A stretch of DNA of 64,000 bases, taken from Kineosporia mesophila. GTDB lineage: Bacteria > Actinomycetota > Actinomycetes > Actinomycetales > Kineosporiaceae. The stretch spans positions 62,001 through 126,000 of the forward strand of contig NZ_JAJOMA010000015.1 in the NCBI RefSeq assembly GCF_021129235.1, read 5' to 3'. A model generated the notes under the pieces. The model was not told where the DNA came from. It did not search any database and saw only the letters and a program-made list of their open reading frames with translations. This document shows positions 17,159-25,383 of the stretch, one piece after another (the first letter of the stretch is position 1; every line of letters begins with the position of its first letter). Both the position numbers and the translations under genes were made by a program.

Positions 17159-18040
17159 TCGTACCGCGGCCGCGATCCGGCTCTGGACCGAGAGTCTCGG
17201 GCACCTGGACGACCCCTGCTGCTCGTGGCCGGTGGTGGGGCCCAGGGAATCTCCTGGCCCGACGACTTCTGCCGGGCACTCGCCGACGACGGGTTCCGGG
17301 TGGTGCGGTACGACCATCGCGACACCGGCCGGTCGACCGGGGGCGACCACGCCCAGCGTCCCTACGACCTGACCGCCCTGGCGGTGGATGCCGCCGAGGT
17401 CGTCCGGAGGCTCGGCGCGGTCGACGCGCACGTGGTCGGGCAGTCGATGGGAGGCATGCTCGCCCAGCTCCTGGCCGTTCAGGAGCCCGAGGTGGTGCGG
17501 TCGCTGGCGCTGTTGTCGTCCTCGCCGGACGCCAACGGCAGGGTCGGCAAGCGGCCGCGCACCGGGCTACCGGGCCCGGGCCGGGCGATGCTCGACCACG
17601 TCGCGACGATGGCGGTCGCCCCGCCCCGCACCCCGGAGGACAGGGTGGCGGCGGACGTGGCCGGCTGGCGCGTGCTGGTGGGCCCGCAGGCCCCCTTCGG
17701 CGAGGCCTACTGGCGTGATCCGGTCGAGCGCTCGACCCGTCGCGCCGAGACCCCCGGTGCCTCGGGATATCACGTGCAGGCGCTGGACCGAACCCCACCG
17801 CTGAGCCCGGCGGTCGCCGGGATCGGGGTCCCGACCCTGGTGGTGCACGGGGAGTGTGACGCGGTCTTCCCGCCCGAGCACGGCCGGGCCCTGGCCTCGG
17901 CGATCCCTGCCGCCCGGCTGGTCGAGATCGCCGGGACGGGACACATTTTCCCGCCGGAGTGGTCGTCCCGCATCATCGGCCTGCTGCGTGAGCACCTCCA
18001 GGAGGCAGTCGCCAGGGGAGGGAGCGTGGTGGGCCCGTAG
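17146..18040 (+). pseudogene. frameshifted alpha/beta hydrolase
   Basis: The body from about 17219 reads as a full hydrolase: LLLVAGGGAQGISW, RYDHRDTGRSTGG, nucleophile elbow VVGQSMGGMLAQ, catalytic Asp region VVHGECDAVFP, and His in GTGHIFPPEW. The N-terminal strand, IRLWTESLGHLDD, lies in another frame at 17175-17213, so one base is missing near 17214-17219. The likely GTG start at 17146 is in a third frame. If translation began at the internal GTG 17225, the first beta strand would be lost. The catalytic triad is intact, so this is a recent inactivation or possibly a sequencing error. Confidence 0.6.
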
Positions 18041-18114
18041 GCGGCGGTCACCTTTTCGGGCGGGGTGAAAGCCACTGCCCTAAGGGGCGATTGCCCTTGT
18101 ACCGGCTACTGGTC

Positions 18115-18138
18115 GGGAGATCAACCTCCCTCAGGAGG
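18115..18138 (+). promoter_or_regulatory. alternative hairpins around a ribosome binding site
   Basis: GGGAG (18115-18119) can pair with CTCCC (18126-18130). CCTCC (18125-18129) can instead pair with the ribosome binding site GGAGG (18134-18138). The two stems share the same CTCC and exclude each other, the anti-anti-SD/anti-SD/SD layout of translational riboregulators. The site serves a 16-codon frame at 18143 in the 309-base leader of the S55 peptidase gene. I do not recognise a known riboswitch consensus. Confidence 0.4.
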
Positions 18139-18142
18139 AAAT

Positions 18143-18193
18143 ATGGCACCCGTCGGATACGGGACGGTGCCCGCTCTACCCCTATGGTCGTAA
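18143..18193 (+). CDS. 16-residue leader peptide frame
   Basis: An ATG with a near-consensus ribosome binding site (AGGAGG, 4 bases away) opens a 16-codon frame encoding MAPVGYGTVPALPLWS, ending TAA at 18191-18193. It sits 157 bases upstream of the S55 peptidase start. The rest of the leader (18041-18349) has no other gene that I can support. It may be a leader peptide used for attenuation; it has no obvious run of one amino acid. The strong ribosome binding site is the only support. Confidence 0.35.
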   Translation: MAPVGYGTVPALPLWS

Positions 18194-18349
18194 CTCCCCG
18201 CAAAAGCCGGACAAGCCATCCGAAGCGGCTTATGGTCGAAGTCGCCGAGAGGCACCACCACCGCCGACCGAGACAAGCGATGAGTGGGCCACCCGGTACC
18301 GCGCGGCAACGTCATGCCGCGCCTGGGATCTCGAACAGCAGGGGGAAAC

Positions 18350-20092
18350 ATGAGCAGGTCCCACGTGGCCTTCGGGTTCATCACGACGGCGGTGGTCTCC
18401 GGCGTCCTCGTCGCACTTCCCGGGTCGTCCTCCTTCGCCGCGGCGACGGACTGCCCGACGGCACTTCCCACCGCCCAGGCTGTCGACGGCCTGACCGGTA
18501 CCGGTTACACGGTCGAGAAAGGTACGAAGGCCGAAGAATTCACGGCCAAGGTCCTGGGCCGGGTCACCGACGGTATCGCCCCGGGCGTGGACATGATCAT
18601 GGCCGAGGTCGACTCGCCCGCCCTCGAGCGTGCGGGTGGCGTGTGGGCGGGCATGTCCGGCTCACCGGTCTACACCTCCGGCGGCAAGCTGATCGGGTCG
18701 GTCTCCTACGGCCTGGCGGCGTCCTCGAAGATCGCCGGGATCACCCCGGCCGCAGACCTGCTCGCGCTCAAGGGCGGTACGAAGAGCGCGACGAAGATCG
18801 CGGTCTCGTCGACGAAGGCGGCCCGCATCGCCAGTACGGGCGAGGCCTCCGCGAAGCTCGCCGCGAAGGGCTTCCAGCGGCTGCCGGTGCCGGTCACGAT
18901 CACCGGCGCGGCCCCGAAGAACACCCAGCACTTCCTCGCCGGGATCGAGAAGAACAGCGGTCCGGTGGTGCGCACCAGCGCCTCCGCCGCCTCGACGCTG
19001 AGCGCGAGCGCCAAGTCCTCGCCCAGCGAGATCTTCGCCGGGTCGAACTACGCCGCCGCGCTGTCCTACGGCGACATCGCGGCCACCGCGCTGGGCACCA
19101 CCACCTACGTGTGCGGCAAGACCGCGATCGCCTTCGGTCACCCGTTCTTCGGGGTCGGCCCGGCCGAGTACAGCGTGCACCCGGCCACCGCGGTCTACGT
19201 GCAGGCCGATCCGGTCGGTGGCCCGTTCAAGGTGGGCAACCCCGGTGGGGTGGTCGGCACCGTGACCCAGGACGGCACCATCGGGCTGACCAGCACCCTG
19301 GGCACGGCGCCCAAGCACACCTACCCGATCACCACCTCGCTGAAGAACGCGGCCGGTAAGACCTTCACCGGCAAGACCGTGGGTGTCTACCAGCCCTACG
19401 CCGGTGACATCGCGGCCACCCACCTGCAGTCCGCGATCGTCAAGGCCAACGGTGCGCAGGGGGCCGGGTCGGCCGCGGTGACCTACACCGTCACCGGCAC
19501 CCGGGCCGGCGGCAAGAAGTTCTCGCTGACCCACACCGACCGCTACGCCGACTCCTACGACGTCGCCTACGCCACGGCCGACGCGCTCTACGCGTCGATC
19601 AGCCCGCTCGTGCAGCAGGAGTTCGAGAACGTCAACATCACCGGCGTCAAGGTCACCGGCACGGTGAGCACCACCTACAAGCCCTACCGGGTGACGAAGG
19701 TGGAGACGAAGAAGAGCGGCACCTGGGTGGCGCTCAAGGGCACCCAGAAGGTCACGTCCGGCGGCACCATTCCGCTGCGCGCCACGCTGCTGGCCTACCG
19801 CTCCACGAAGAAGGTCACGGTGCCGCTGACGGTGGCGGTCCCGAAGAAGAGCAAGGGCTGGACCGGTTCCCTCACCGTGGCCGACGGCCTGACCGCCGCC
19901 CCCGCGACGAACGAGCCGGCCTCGCTGACGGCCCTGCTCGCCCAGCTGCGCAGCGCCCCGGCGAACAATGTCCTGGTCAGCCAGGTCGACCTGAGGAGCT
20001 CCAAGGGCGCCAAGAAGCACAGCGTCCGGGAGACCGCGCTGAAGACGACCGTCAGCTCGTACTTCAAGACGGTCTCGGTGACGGTGAAGTAG
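18350..20092 (+). CDS. secreted SpoIVB-type S55 peptidase domain protein
   Basis: The protein has 580 residues, with an N-terminal signal peptide (HVAFGFITTAVVSGVLVALPGSSSFAAA) starting at the ATG preceded by GGGGGAAAC. Residues of about 95-130 hold GVWAGMSGSPVYTSGGKLIGSVSYG, in which GMSGSPV is the serine nucleophile motif of SpoIVB peptidase S55 domains (Ser105), and a later AFGHPFFGVGP matches the conserved GHP region. The C-terminal half is beta-rich with Lys/Thr-rich segments and no membrane anchor. In Bacillus the S55 peptidase signals across the sporulation septum; the role of actinomycete secreted homologues is not established. The gene stands alone behind an unusual leader. Confidence 0.82.
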   Translation: MSRSHVAFGFITTAVVSGVLVALPGSSSFAAATDCPTALPTAQAVDGLTGTGYTVEKGTKAEEFTAKVLGRVTDGIAPGVDMIMAEVDSPALERAGGVWAGMSGSPVYTSGGKLIGSVSYGLAASSKIAGITPAADLLALKGGTKSATKIAVSSTKAARIASTGEASAKLAAKGFQRLPVPVTITGAAPKNTQHFLAGIEKNSGPVVRTSASAASTLSASAKSSPSEIFAGSNYAAALSYGDIAATALGTTTYVCGKTAIAFGHPFFGVGPAEYSVHPATAVYVQADPVGGPFKVGNPGGVVGTVTQDGTIGLTSTLGTAPKHTYPITTSLKNAAGKTFTGKTVGVYQPYAGDIAATHLQSAIVKANGAQGAGSAAVTYTVTGTRAGGKKFSLTHTDRYADSYDVAYATADALYASISPLVQQEFENVNITGVKVTGTVSTTYKPYRVTKVETKKSGTWVALKGTQKVTSGGTIPLRATLLAYRSTKKVTVPLTVAVPKKSKGWTGSLTVADGLTAAPATNEPASLTALLAQLRSAPANNVLVSQVDLRSSKGAKKHSVRETALKTTVSSYFKTVSVTVK

Positions 20093-20096
20093 CCGA

Positions 20097-20390
20097 CCGC
20101 CCGGTCAGGGCAGTACACGATCCATCGCGTTACGACGGCACCGGCGGCGCTGAGTTCCTCCAGCGCCGACCGGTGCTCGTCAGTGGTGGCGCTCGCGGTG
20201 GCATCGGGCACCACGGTCACGGCGAAGTCGCCCGCCGGCGCGCTGACGGCCGTGGCGGCCACCCCGTGGGCCGTCGACAGGCCCACGATCACCGTCCAGG
20301 ACACGCCCTGTTCGCACAGCCGGACCCGCAGGACCGATCCGGTCCTGGAGATCCACGAGGATCATCGCGGTCGACGGGTCGGTCACGAGG
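20097..20390 (-). pseudogene. remnant of an isochorismatase-like hydrolase
   Basis: On the minus strand one frame gives the N-terminal strand of the family (DPSTAMILVDLQDRIGP). A second frame continues with its C-terminal half (SWTVIVGLSTAHGVAATA, then FAVTVVPDATASATTDEHRSALEEL). The middle of the domain, including the catalytic Lys region, is missing. The C-terminal frame has no stop and runs into the S55 gene. This 493-base gap between the S55 gene and the next plus-strand gene therefore holds a relic. Confidence 0.65.
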
Positions 20391-20585
20391 CCTGCTTTCG
20401 GGGGAGAAGGTGCCGTCGTCGTACGCCATCGGGCCGGACAGGTGCTGAGCCTCGTCCGTGATCCGGGGCCCCAGGAACGCGCCGGCTCTCGCGGCCGGGC
20501 CGGATCACGAACTATTCTCCCGTCATGACGGTTCAGGTGATCTGGCGGCCCGGGTGGTTCCGCGAAGACGGCCGGACCGTCTGAG

Positions 20586-20849
20586 GTGAGTGGCCCGGCG
20601 GTCATCCCCGGTGTTCTCCAGATCGAGACGGTGCCACCGCGGCCCGGCTTCGTGGCGGTGACGTTCCTCAGCGGTCCACGCCTCACCGTCGACATCCCGC
20701 GCGCCAAGGTGCAGGAGATCCTCAACTGGTGGCTGACCATCGCCCCCGAGGTCGCCGTCGACGGCTACATCCCCGACGACGTCATCGCGCAGTTCCGGGA
20801 CGACATCATCGCCGCGGCCGTGCCCGACACGCCCGACCCCTCCTCCTGA
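20586..20849 (+). CDS. small hypothetical protein
   Basis: This 87-residue frame from a GTG has actinomycete codon use and a mixed alpha/beta composition (VAVTFLSGPRLTVDIP… ILNWWLTIAPEVAVDGYIPDDVIAQF), with an acidic Pro-rich end. No signal peptide or membrane helix is seen and no family is recognised. A 19-codon frame (20525-20584) stops one base upstream of this GTG and may be a leader, or the misframed true N-terminus. Support is moderate and rests on protein-like composition only. Confidence 0.5.
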   Translation: MSGPAVIPGVLQIETVPPRPGFVAVTFLSGPRLTVDIPRAKVQEILNWWLTIAPEVAVDGYIPDDVIAQFRDDIIAAAVPDTPDPSS

Positions 20850-20880
20850 GCCCACGGATCGGGTCCCGCACGAGGAGGAG

Positions 20881-21477
20881 TCAGCTCGGGTTAGCCTTCG
20901 CGCGACGCAGCCGGACGGTGGAGACCAGGTAGAGGATCGCCCCGCCGACGGCGTAACCGGCCACCCCGGTGAGCATCAGTTCGTCCTGGGCCGCCTGGGC
21001 GAAGAACATCAGCCCGATCAGCGTGGAGAGCCCGCCGCTGACGATCATCGCGACCTGCCCGGGCAGACCGCGGCGCCGCCGGGTGATCGCGAGGGCGAGC
21101 TGGATCAGGCCGGTGAGCGTGGCCCAGACCCCGAAGACGCGTAGAACCGTGGCCGGGCCGTCCGTCACGGCCACGATCAGGGCGACGGTGGTGATCGCGC
21201 TGATGCCCGCGTTGACGAGCTGGGCCCGCACCGTGCCGGGGGCACCGGCCGCCTGCTGGGTCCGGGCATCGAGGACGGACGCGACCACGTCGAGGACGGG
21301 GTAGAGGATCAGGAGGACGACGGCGAGCCGGGGCAGGTCGGAGTCGGCGGTCAGGGTGCCCGCCGACGACAGCGACACGGCCAGCAGGCCGGCCCAGACC
21401 AGGGCGATGACCGCGCGGGTCAGATAGAGCCGGGAGATGGCGCCGATCGCGTCCCGTCCGGTGGTGGTGGTCGACAT
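20881..21477 (-). CDS. DUF308/HdeD-like membrane protein
   Basis: The protein has 198 residues and six predicted membrane helices in pairs (ALVWAGLLAVSLSSA, LAVVLLILYPVLDVVASVL, AGISAITTVALIVAV, FGVWATLTGLIQLALAI, GGLSTLIGLMFFA, GVAGYAVGGAILYLVS). It lacks other motifs, which fits the DUF308/HdeD-like family of small integral membrane proteins of unknown role. It is divergent from the sensor kinase gene (122 bp between starts), so the two may share a control region. Confidence 0.75.
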   Translation of the reverse strand: MSTTTTGRDAIGAISRLYLTRAVIALVWAGLLAVSLSSAGTLTADSDLPRLAVVLLILYPVLDVVASVLDARTQQAAGAPGTVRAQLVNAGISAITTVALIVAVTDGPATVLRVFGVWATLTGLIQLALAITRRRRGLPGQVAMIVSGGLSTLIGLMFFAQAAQDELMLTGVAGYAVGGAILYLVSTVRLRRAKANPS

Positions 21478-21599
21478 GGTGATGCGTCCCGTCCTGAGAA
21501 GTGTGGGGGCTGTTGGTAGCGAGTCTGTGGGCCGGGCGGGACGGGCGCGTACTTCGAACGAAGTACAGGGGCCGGACCCGCGTGCCGGAGAATCGGGGC

Positions 21600-22793
21600 A
21601 TGGTCATGGAGGTCCTGGAGCGCAACCGGCCGGCCGGGCCCACCGCCCCGGCGTGGATCCGCCGGCCCGGTGTGCTGCACCTGCTGGCCTACGCGGCGGC
21701 CACGCTCTCGTTCTCCGGGCAGATCGTCGCGGTGGTGATCCACGGGTCGGACCGGGACACCGTGCTGTCGGTGCTGCTGGCCGGCAGCGGGGTGGCCCTG
21801 TCGTGGTGGAGGCCGTGGGCCGGGCTGGTCGTGACCAGTGCGGCCGCGTTCGCCGTCACCGCGGTGGGCACCGATCCGCTGGCGGTGTGGATGATGGCGG
21901 TCTTCGTCCTGGTGTCGGTCACCTTCCGGGGAAAACCCGCCGTGCCCGCGATCGCCGTGGTCGCGGTGTTCTTCCTGGGGGCGTTCATGACCGTGGGCGG
22001 ATTCCGGGGTGGTGCCAACGTCGGTGTCGCGGCGCTCTTCTCGGCCATCGCCGGAGGTGCCACCGGGGCCGCGCTACGGCATCACCGGGACCGCTGGTGG
22101 ATGCTGGAGGAGCGGGCCGAGAAGGCCGTCGCCGACCGCGAGGTCGAGGCCTTCCGGCGGGTGACCGCCGAGCGCCTGCGGATCGCCCGCGACCTGCACG
22201 ACGTGATCGGTCACCAGGTCGCCATGCTCAGCATGAACCTCGGGATCGCCGAGATCAGGCTCCCGCCCGACGCCGAGAACTCCCGCCGCGCACTGATCTC
22301 CGCCCGTTCGAACGCCCGCACGGTGATCGTCGAGACGCAGCGCATCCTCGCCCTGCTGCGCCGGGGCGACACCCGGCCCGGTGACGAGGCGCTGCGGCCG
22401 ACCCCGTCCCTGGCCGGGATCCCGGCGCTGGTCGCCTCGTTCGAGCAGGCCGGGCTGAAAGTCGTCACCCGTCTGGACCTCCCCGAGGGTTCCGTCGAGC
22501 CGGGGGTCGGGGTGACGGTGTTCCGGGTGGTCCAGGAAGCACTGACGAATGCCTACCGCCACGGGGACGGGACGGCGGAGGTGGCGGTGCGAGAACACGA
22601 GGGCAGGATCCGTGTGACCGTCGAGAACAAGGTCGCCCCCACCAACGGCGGGGCCGTCCCCGGCGGTGGGCTCGGCCTGGTCGGGATGCGGGAACGGGTC
22701 GAGTCGTCGAACGGGAGCCTGTCGATCGCCGGCCACGGCGGGGTCTTCCGGGTGCGGGCCGAGTTCGGCCCGGTGGGCGAGGTGGTCGTGTGA
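21600..22793 (+). CDS. NarL-type sensor histidine kinase
   Basis: The kinase has 397 residues. Five or so N-terminal membrane helices (to about residue 160) precede a coiled linker, then the HisKA_3 box ERLRIARDLHDVIGHQVA with the phospho-acceptor His in DLHD. The HATPase region has an N-box-like segment (VVQEALTNAYRHG) and the G-box GGGLGLVGMRERV. The ATG at 21600 has GGAG 9 bases upstream; ATG 21606 is an alternative. The partner response regulator gene starts in GTGA overlapping this stop, but it is disrupted (see 22790), so the kinase may signal to nothing encoded here. Confidence 0.88.
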   Translation: MVMEVLERNRPAGPTAPAWIRRPGVLHLLAYAAATLSFSGQIVAVVIHGSDRDTVLSVLLAGSGVALSWWRPWAGLVVTSAAAFAVTAVGTDPLAVWMMAVFVLVSVTFRGKPAVPAIAVVAVFFLGAFMTVGGFRGGANVGVAALFSAIAGGATGAALRHHRDRWWMLEERAEKAVADREVEAFRRVTAERLRIARDLHDVIGHQVAMLSMNLGIAEIRLPPDAENSRRALISARSNARTVIVETQRILALLRRGDTRPGDEALRPTPSLAGIPALVASFEQAGLKVVTRLDLPEGSVEPGVGVTVFRVVQEALTNAYRHGDGTAEVAVREHEGRIRVTVENKVAPTNGGAVPGGGLGLVGMRERVESSNGSLSIAGHGGVFRVRAEFGPVGEVVV

Positions 22794-23481
22794 CCCGGGT
22801 CCTGATCGTCGACGACCAGGACGACATCCGCGCCGGGATCCGCGCGATGCTCCTGCTCGATCCGTCGCTGGAGGTGGTCGGCGCCCTGTCCGACGGCCTC
22901 CAGGCCGTGCCGTTCCTGCGCGAGCACCCGGTCGACCTGGTGCTCATGGTCCCCCAGCCCTAAAGGGCCGGGAGGTGCCCCCAATCCGGATGCCGGGCAT
23001 CGACGGGGTCGAGGCCACCCGCCGCATCCGCGCCGATCACCCGCCCCAGTCGCTCCGGGTGATCGTGCTGACCACGTTCGACCAGGACGACATCGTCATC
23101 GCCGCGTTGCGGGCCGGGGCCAACGGCTTCCTCGGCAAGACGGTGAGCCCGGCCGAGCTGGTGGCCGGGATCGCCGAGGTGATGGCGGGCGGGGGAGCGC
23201 TGTCGGCGGTCGCGACGGCCGCCCTCATCGGGCAGATGACCGACAACCCGCCGCCGGTGGTCGACAAGGACCTGCTGCGCCGGTTCGACGCCCTGACACC
23301 CCGGGAGCGGGACGTCGTCGTCCAGGTCGCGCGGGGCCTCAGCAACGAGGAGATCGCGGCGCAGATGTCCGTGTCGCCGTTCACCGTGAAAACTCATGCG
23401 GTGCGGGCCATGACGAAGGTCGGCGCCCGCGACCGGGCCCAGCTGGTCTCGTTCACCTTCCGCGCCGGGCTCAACCCCTAG
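22790..23481 (+). pseudogene. NarL/LuxR-type response regulator interrupted by a small repeat
   Basis: The gene begins TRVLIVDDQDDIRAGIRAML with the acidic pair of a receiver domain and reaches …PVDLVLM at 22948. There the expected D-I-R-M-P codons are split: bases 22950-22983 are foreign, bring an in-frame TAA, and shift the frame by two. The second half resumes at 22984 as IRMPGIDGVEATRRIR and ends with an intact LuxR helix-turn-helix (LTPRERDVVVQVARGLSNEEIAAQMSVS, split here for length). The codon lost is that of the phosphoacceptor Asp. The downstream part could be made alone from an internal start, which would give an unphosphorylatable DNA-binding fragment. Confidence 0.85.
22950..22983. 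repeat. small palindromic repeat inserted in the response regulator
   Basis: This 34-base segment replaces two bases of the receiver-domain gene. It contains GCCC-TAAA-GGGC as an inner palindrome and ends in GGGAGGTGCCCCCA. A related copy lies at 55766-55792 (CCAGCC… GGGAGATGCCCCCA). From memory, sequences ending GGGAGGTGCCCCCA are common short intergenic palindromes in streptomycete genomes. Confidence 0.7.
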
Positions 23482-23501
23482 AGCCGGGCTCAGCCCTTGG
23501 A

Positions 23502-24353
23502 TCAGATCCCGAACTCGGCCAGCGTCAGGTCCCCGACCGCCTTCTCGTCCGCCACGTCGGCCACCAGCCGGCTGACGGTCATGGCGTGCAGCGCGGCCGT
23601 GCACGCGCGGATCCCGGCCGGGGACAGCCCGGGGTTGGCCGCGACGAACTCCAGGGTCACGTCGAGCACCGCGCGCATCTGCTCGCGCAGGCGGTTCTCG
23701 CGGTGACAGGCCCAGGCCGCCTCGTGCATGGCCTGGGCCCAGACCCCGGCGGGCCAGGTGATGCCTGCCAGCTGGGCGGGCGTGACCTGCCCGGACCGCA
23801 CCCGGTCGATGAGCTCCAGCACGGCGACGCTGCGCGGGCCGTAGAGAGAGTCGCCGCTCTCGTACAGCGAGGTCCTGTCCGCGGCCTGCTCGAACGGGGC
23901 CCGCAGGGCCGCCACCTGCTCGGCCTCCAGCTGCGGGTGGGCCCACAGCCCGGCCGCGGCCGCCGCGGCGACGGCCGCGGAGGCGGGCACGTAACCGGTG
24001 CCCGGCACCGGCGCGATCGCCGCGTCCGGCCAGTCGGCGGCCGCGGTCGCGACCAGCGCGGCGACCTGCGAGCTGGTGCCGAACCGGCCGGTCGCCAGGG
24101 AGTCGGCGCTCATCGTGGCCCCGGCGCTCTTCAGCGTCTCGGCCATCGTGGGCACGTTCATGTCCAGCAGCGCCACCAGCACCCAAGCCACGCCGTGGGC
24201 GCTCTCGTCCCGGTCGTGCCAGGCCTGGGCGAGGGCGTAGGCGCCGTCCTCACTGATCCGGAACGCTCCGCTCAGCCCCCGCAGGAGCGGCAGGGCGTTC
24301 GGATGGGCGGCGGCATCCGTGGCCAGGACGGTGGGTGAGGACAGGGTGTACAC
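23502..24353 (-). CDS. alanine-rich hypothetical protein
   Basis: This soluble, helical protein of 283 residues is rich in Ala (for example AAVAAAAAAGLWAHPQ) and has no signal peptide, membrane helix or recognised motif. Codon use matches the neighbours. The C-terminal part (GIRACTAALHAMTVSRLVAD) is helical. The gene is convergent with the broken response regulator (20 bp between stops) and divergent from pdxY. I cannot assign a function. Confidence 0.65.
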   Translation of the reverse strand: MYTLSSPTVLATDAAAHPNALPLLRGLSGAFRISEDGAYALAQAWHDRDESAHGVAWVLVALLDMNVPTMAETLKSAGATMSADSLATGRFGTSSQVAALVATAAADWPDAAIAPVPGTGYVPASAAVAAAAAAGLWAHPQLEAEQVAALRAPFEQAADRTSLYESGDSLYGPRSVAVLELIDRVRSGQVTPAQLAGITWPAGVWAQAMHEAAWACHRENRLREQMRAVLDVTLEFVAANPGLSPAGIRACTAALHAMTVSRLVADVADEKAVGDLTLAEFGI

Positions 24354-24416
24354 CCGTTCGACCCTGCGTCGTCGGGCCGCTCCCGGTCAATCAGGGGCCC
24401 GCGTTCGCCGCACGCC

Positions 24417-24481
24417 CGGTGACCGGCCGTGTTGCCGGGTCTACGGTCTGTCCACCCCTCGTCGGGTCCGGCCGGTCACCG
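24417..24481. promoter_or_regulatory. 13-bp inverted repeat upstream of pdxY
   Basis: CGGTGACCGGCCG (24417-24429) and its exact complement CGGCCGGTCACCG (24469-24481) flank a 39-base spacer and end 16 bp before the pdxY ATG. They could form a long-range hairpin in the leader or two operator half-sites. The regulator is unknown. Confidence 0.4.
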
Positions 24482-24497
24482 CATTAAGGTGGGGGGA

Positions 24498-25349
24498 ATG
24501 AAGGTCCTCTCCATCCAGTCCGCGGTCGCCCACGGTCATGTCGGGAACTCCGCGGCAGTTTTCCCCCTGCAGCGCATCGGTGTCGAGGTCGTCCCCGTCC
24601 TCACCGTGAACTTCTCCAACCACACCGGGTACGGGGCCTGGCGCGGCCCGCTCATCCCGCCGGCCGACGTCGCCGAGGTGCTCCTCGGGGTCGAGGAGCG
24701 GGGAGTGTTCCCGCAGGTCGACGCGGTGCTGTCCGGCTACCAGGGCGGAGTGGGCATCGGTGACGTCATCGTCGACGCCGTGCGCCGGGTCAAGGCCGCG
24801 AACCCCTCGGCGGTGTACGCGTGCGACCCGGTGATGGGCAACGCCAAGTCCGGGTGCTTCGTCGCCCCCGAGATCCCCGACCTGCTGCGTGAGCGGGTCG
24901 TGCCGGTGGCCGACATCATCACCCCGAACCAGTTCGAGCTCGGTGTGCTCACCGGTACCGAGCCCTCGTCCCTGGAGTCCACGCTGGCCGCGGCCGACCT
25001 GGCCCGCGAGCTGGGCCCGGCGACGGTGCTGGTCACGAGCGTCGAGCGCCCGGACCGCCCGCAGGACACCGTCGAGATGCTGGTCGTCGACGACAGTGGC
25101 GCCTGGATCGTGCGCACCCCGCAGCTGCCCTTCAAGGCGAACGGCTCCGGCGACGTCACCGCGGCCCTGTTCACCGCGCACTACCTGGAATCGCGCAAGC
25201 CGGCCGTGGCGCTGGAACGCACGGCCTCCAGCGTTTTCGACCTGATCGACCTGACCTACCGTTCCGGTGAGCGCGAGCTCCAGCTGATCCAGGCCCAGGA
25301 GTTCTACGCCACGCCCCGCATGCAGTTCAGCGCCACGCAGGTGCGCTGA
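24498..25349 (+). CDS. pdxY: pyridoxal kinase PdxY
   Basis: The enzyme (283 residues) phosphorylates pyridoxal with ATP in vitamin B6 salvage. It matches the ribokinase-like PdxY/PdxK family: N-terminal LSIQSAVAHGHVGNSAAVFPLQ, the substrate loop SNHTGYGAWRG, YACDPVMGNAKSGCFV, ITPNQFELGVLTG and the catalytic GSGDVTAALF with its Asp. The length is normal. The ATG at 24498 follows GGTGGGGGGA. It is monocistronic and convergent with the cutinase gene, with a hairpin between the stops. Confidence 0.93.
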   Translation: MKVLSIQSAVAHGHVGNSAAVFPLQRIGVEVVPVLTVNFSNHTGYGAWRGPLIPPADVAEVLLGVEERGVFPQVDAVLSGYQGGVGIGDVIVDAVRRVKAANPSAVYACDPVMGNAKSGCFVAPEIPDLLRERVVPVADIITPNQFELGVLTGTEPSSLESTLAAADLARELGPATVLVTSVERPDRPQDTVEMLVVDDSGAWIVRTPQLPFKANGSGDVTAALFTAHYLESRKPAVALERTASSVFDLIDLTYRSGERELQLIQAQEFYATPRMQFSATQVR

Positions 25350-25354
25350 CTTCC

Positions 25355-25383
25355 GGCCCGGTGGCCTTCCCGGTCACCGGGCC
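25355..25383. terminator. bidirectional hairpin between pdxY and the cutinase gene
   Basis: GGCCCGGTG (25355-25363) and CACCGGGCC (25375-25383) form a 9-bp stem with an 11-base loop. The hairpin starts 6 bases after the pdxY stop and overlaps the last codons of the convergent cutinase gene. Confidence 0.6.

Noticed and set aside
18041..18349. Known riboswitch (cyclic di-AMP ydaO type or cobalamin) before the S55 gene
   Set aside because: I looked for the conserved blocks of these classes and did not find them; only the alternative hairpins around the small frame are supportable.
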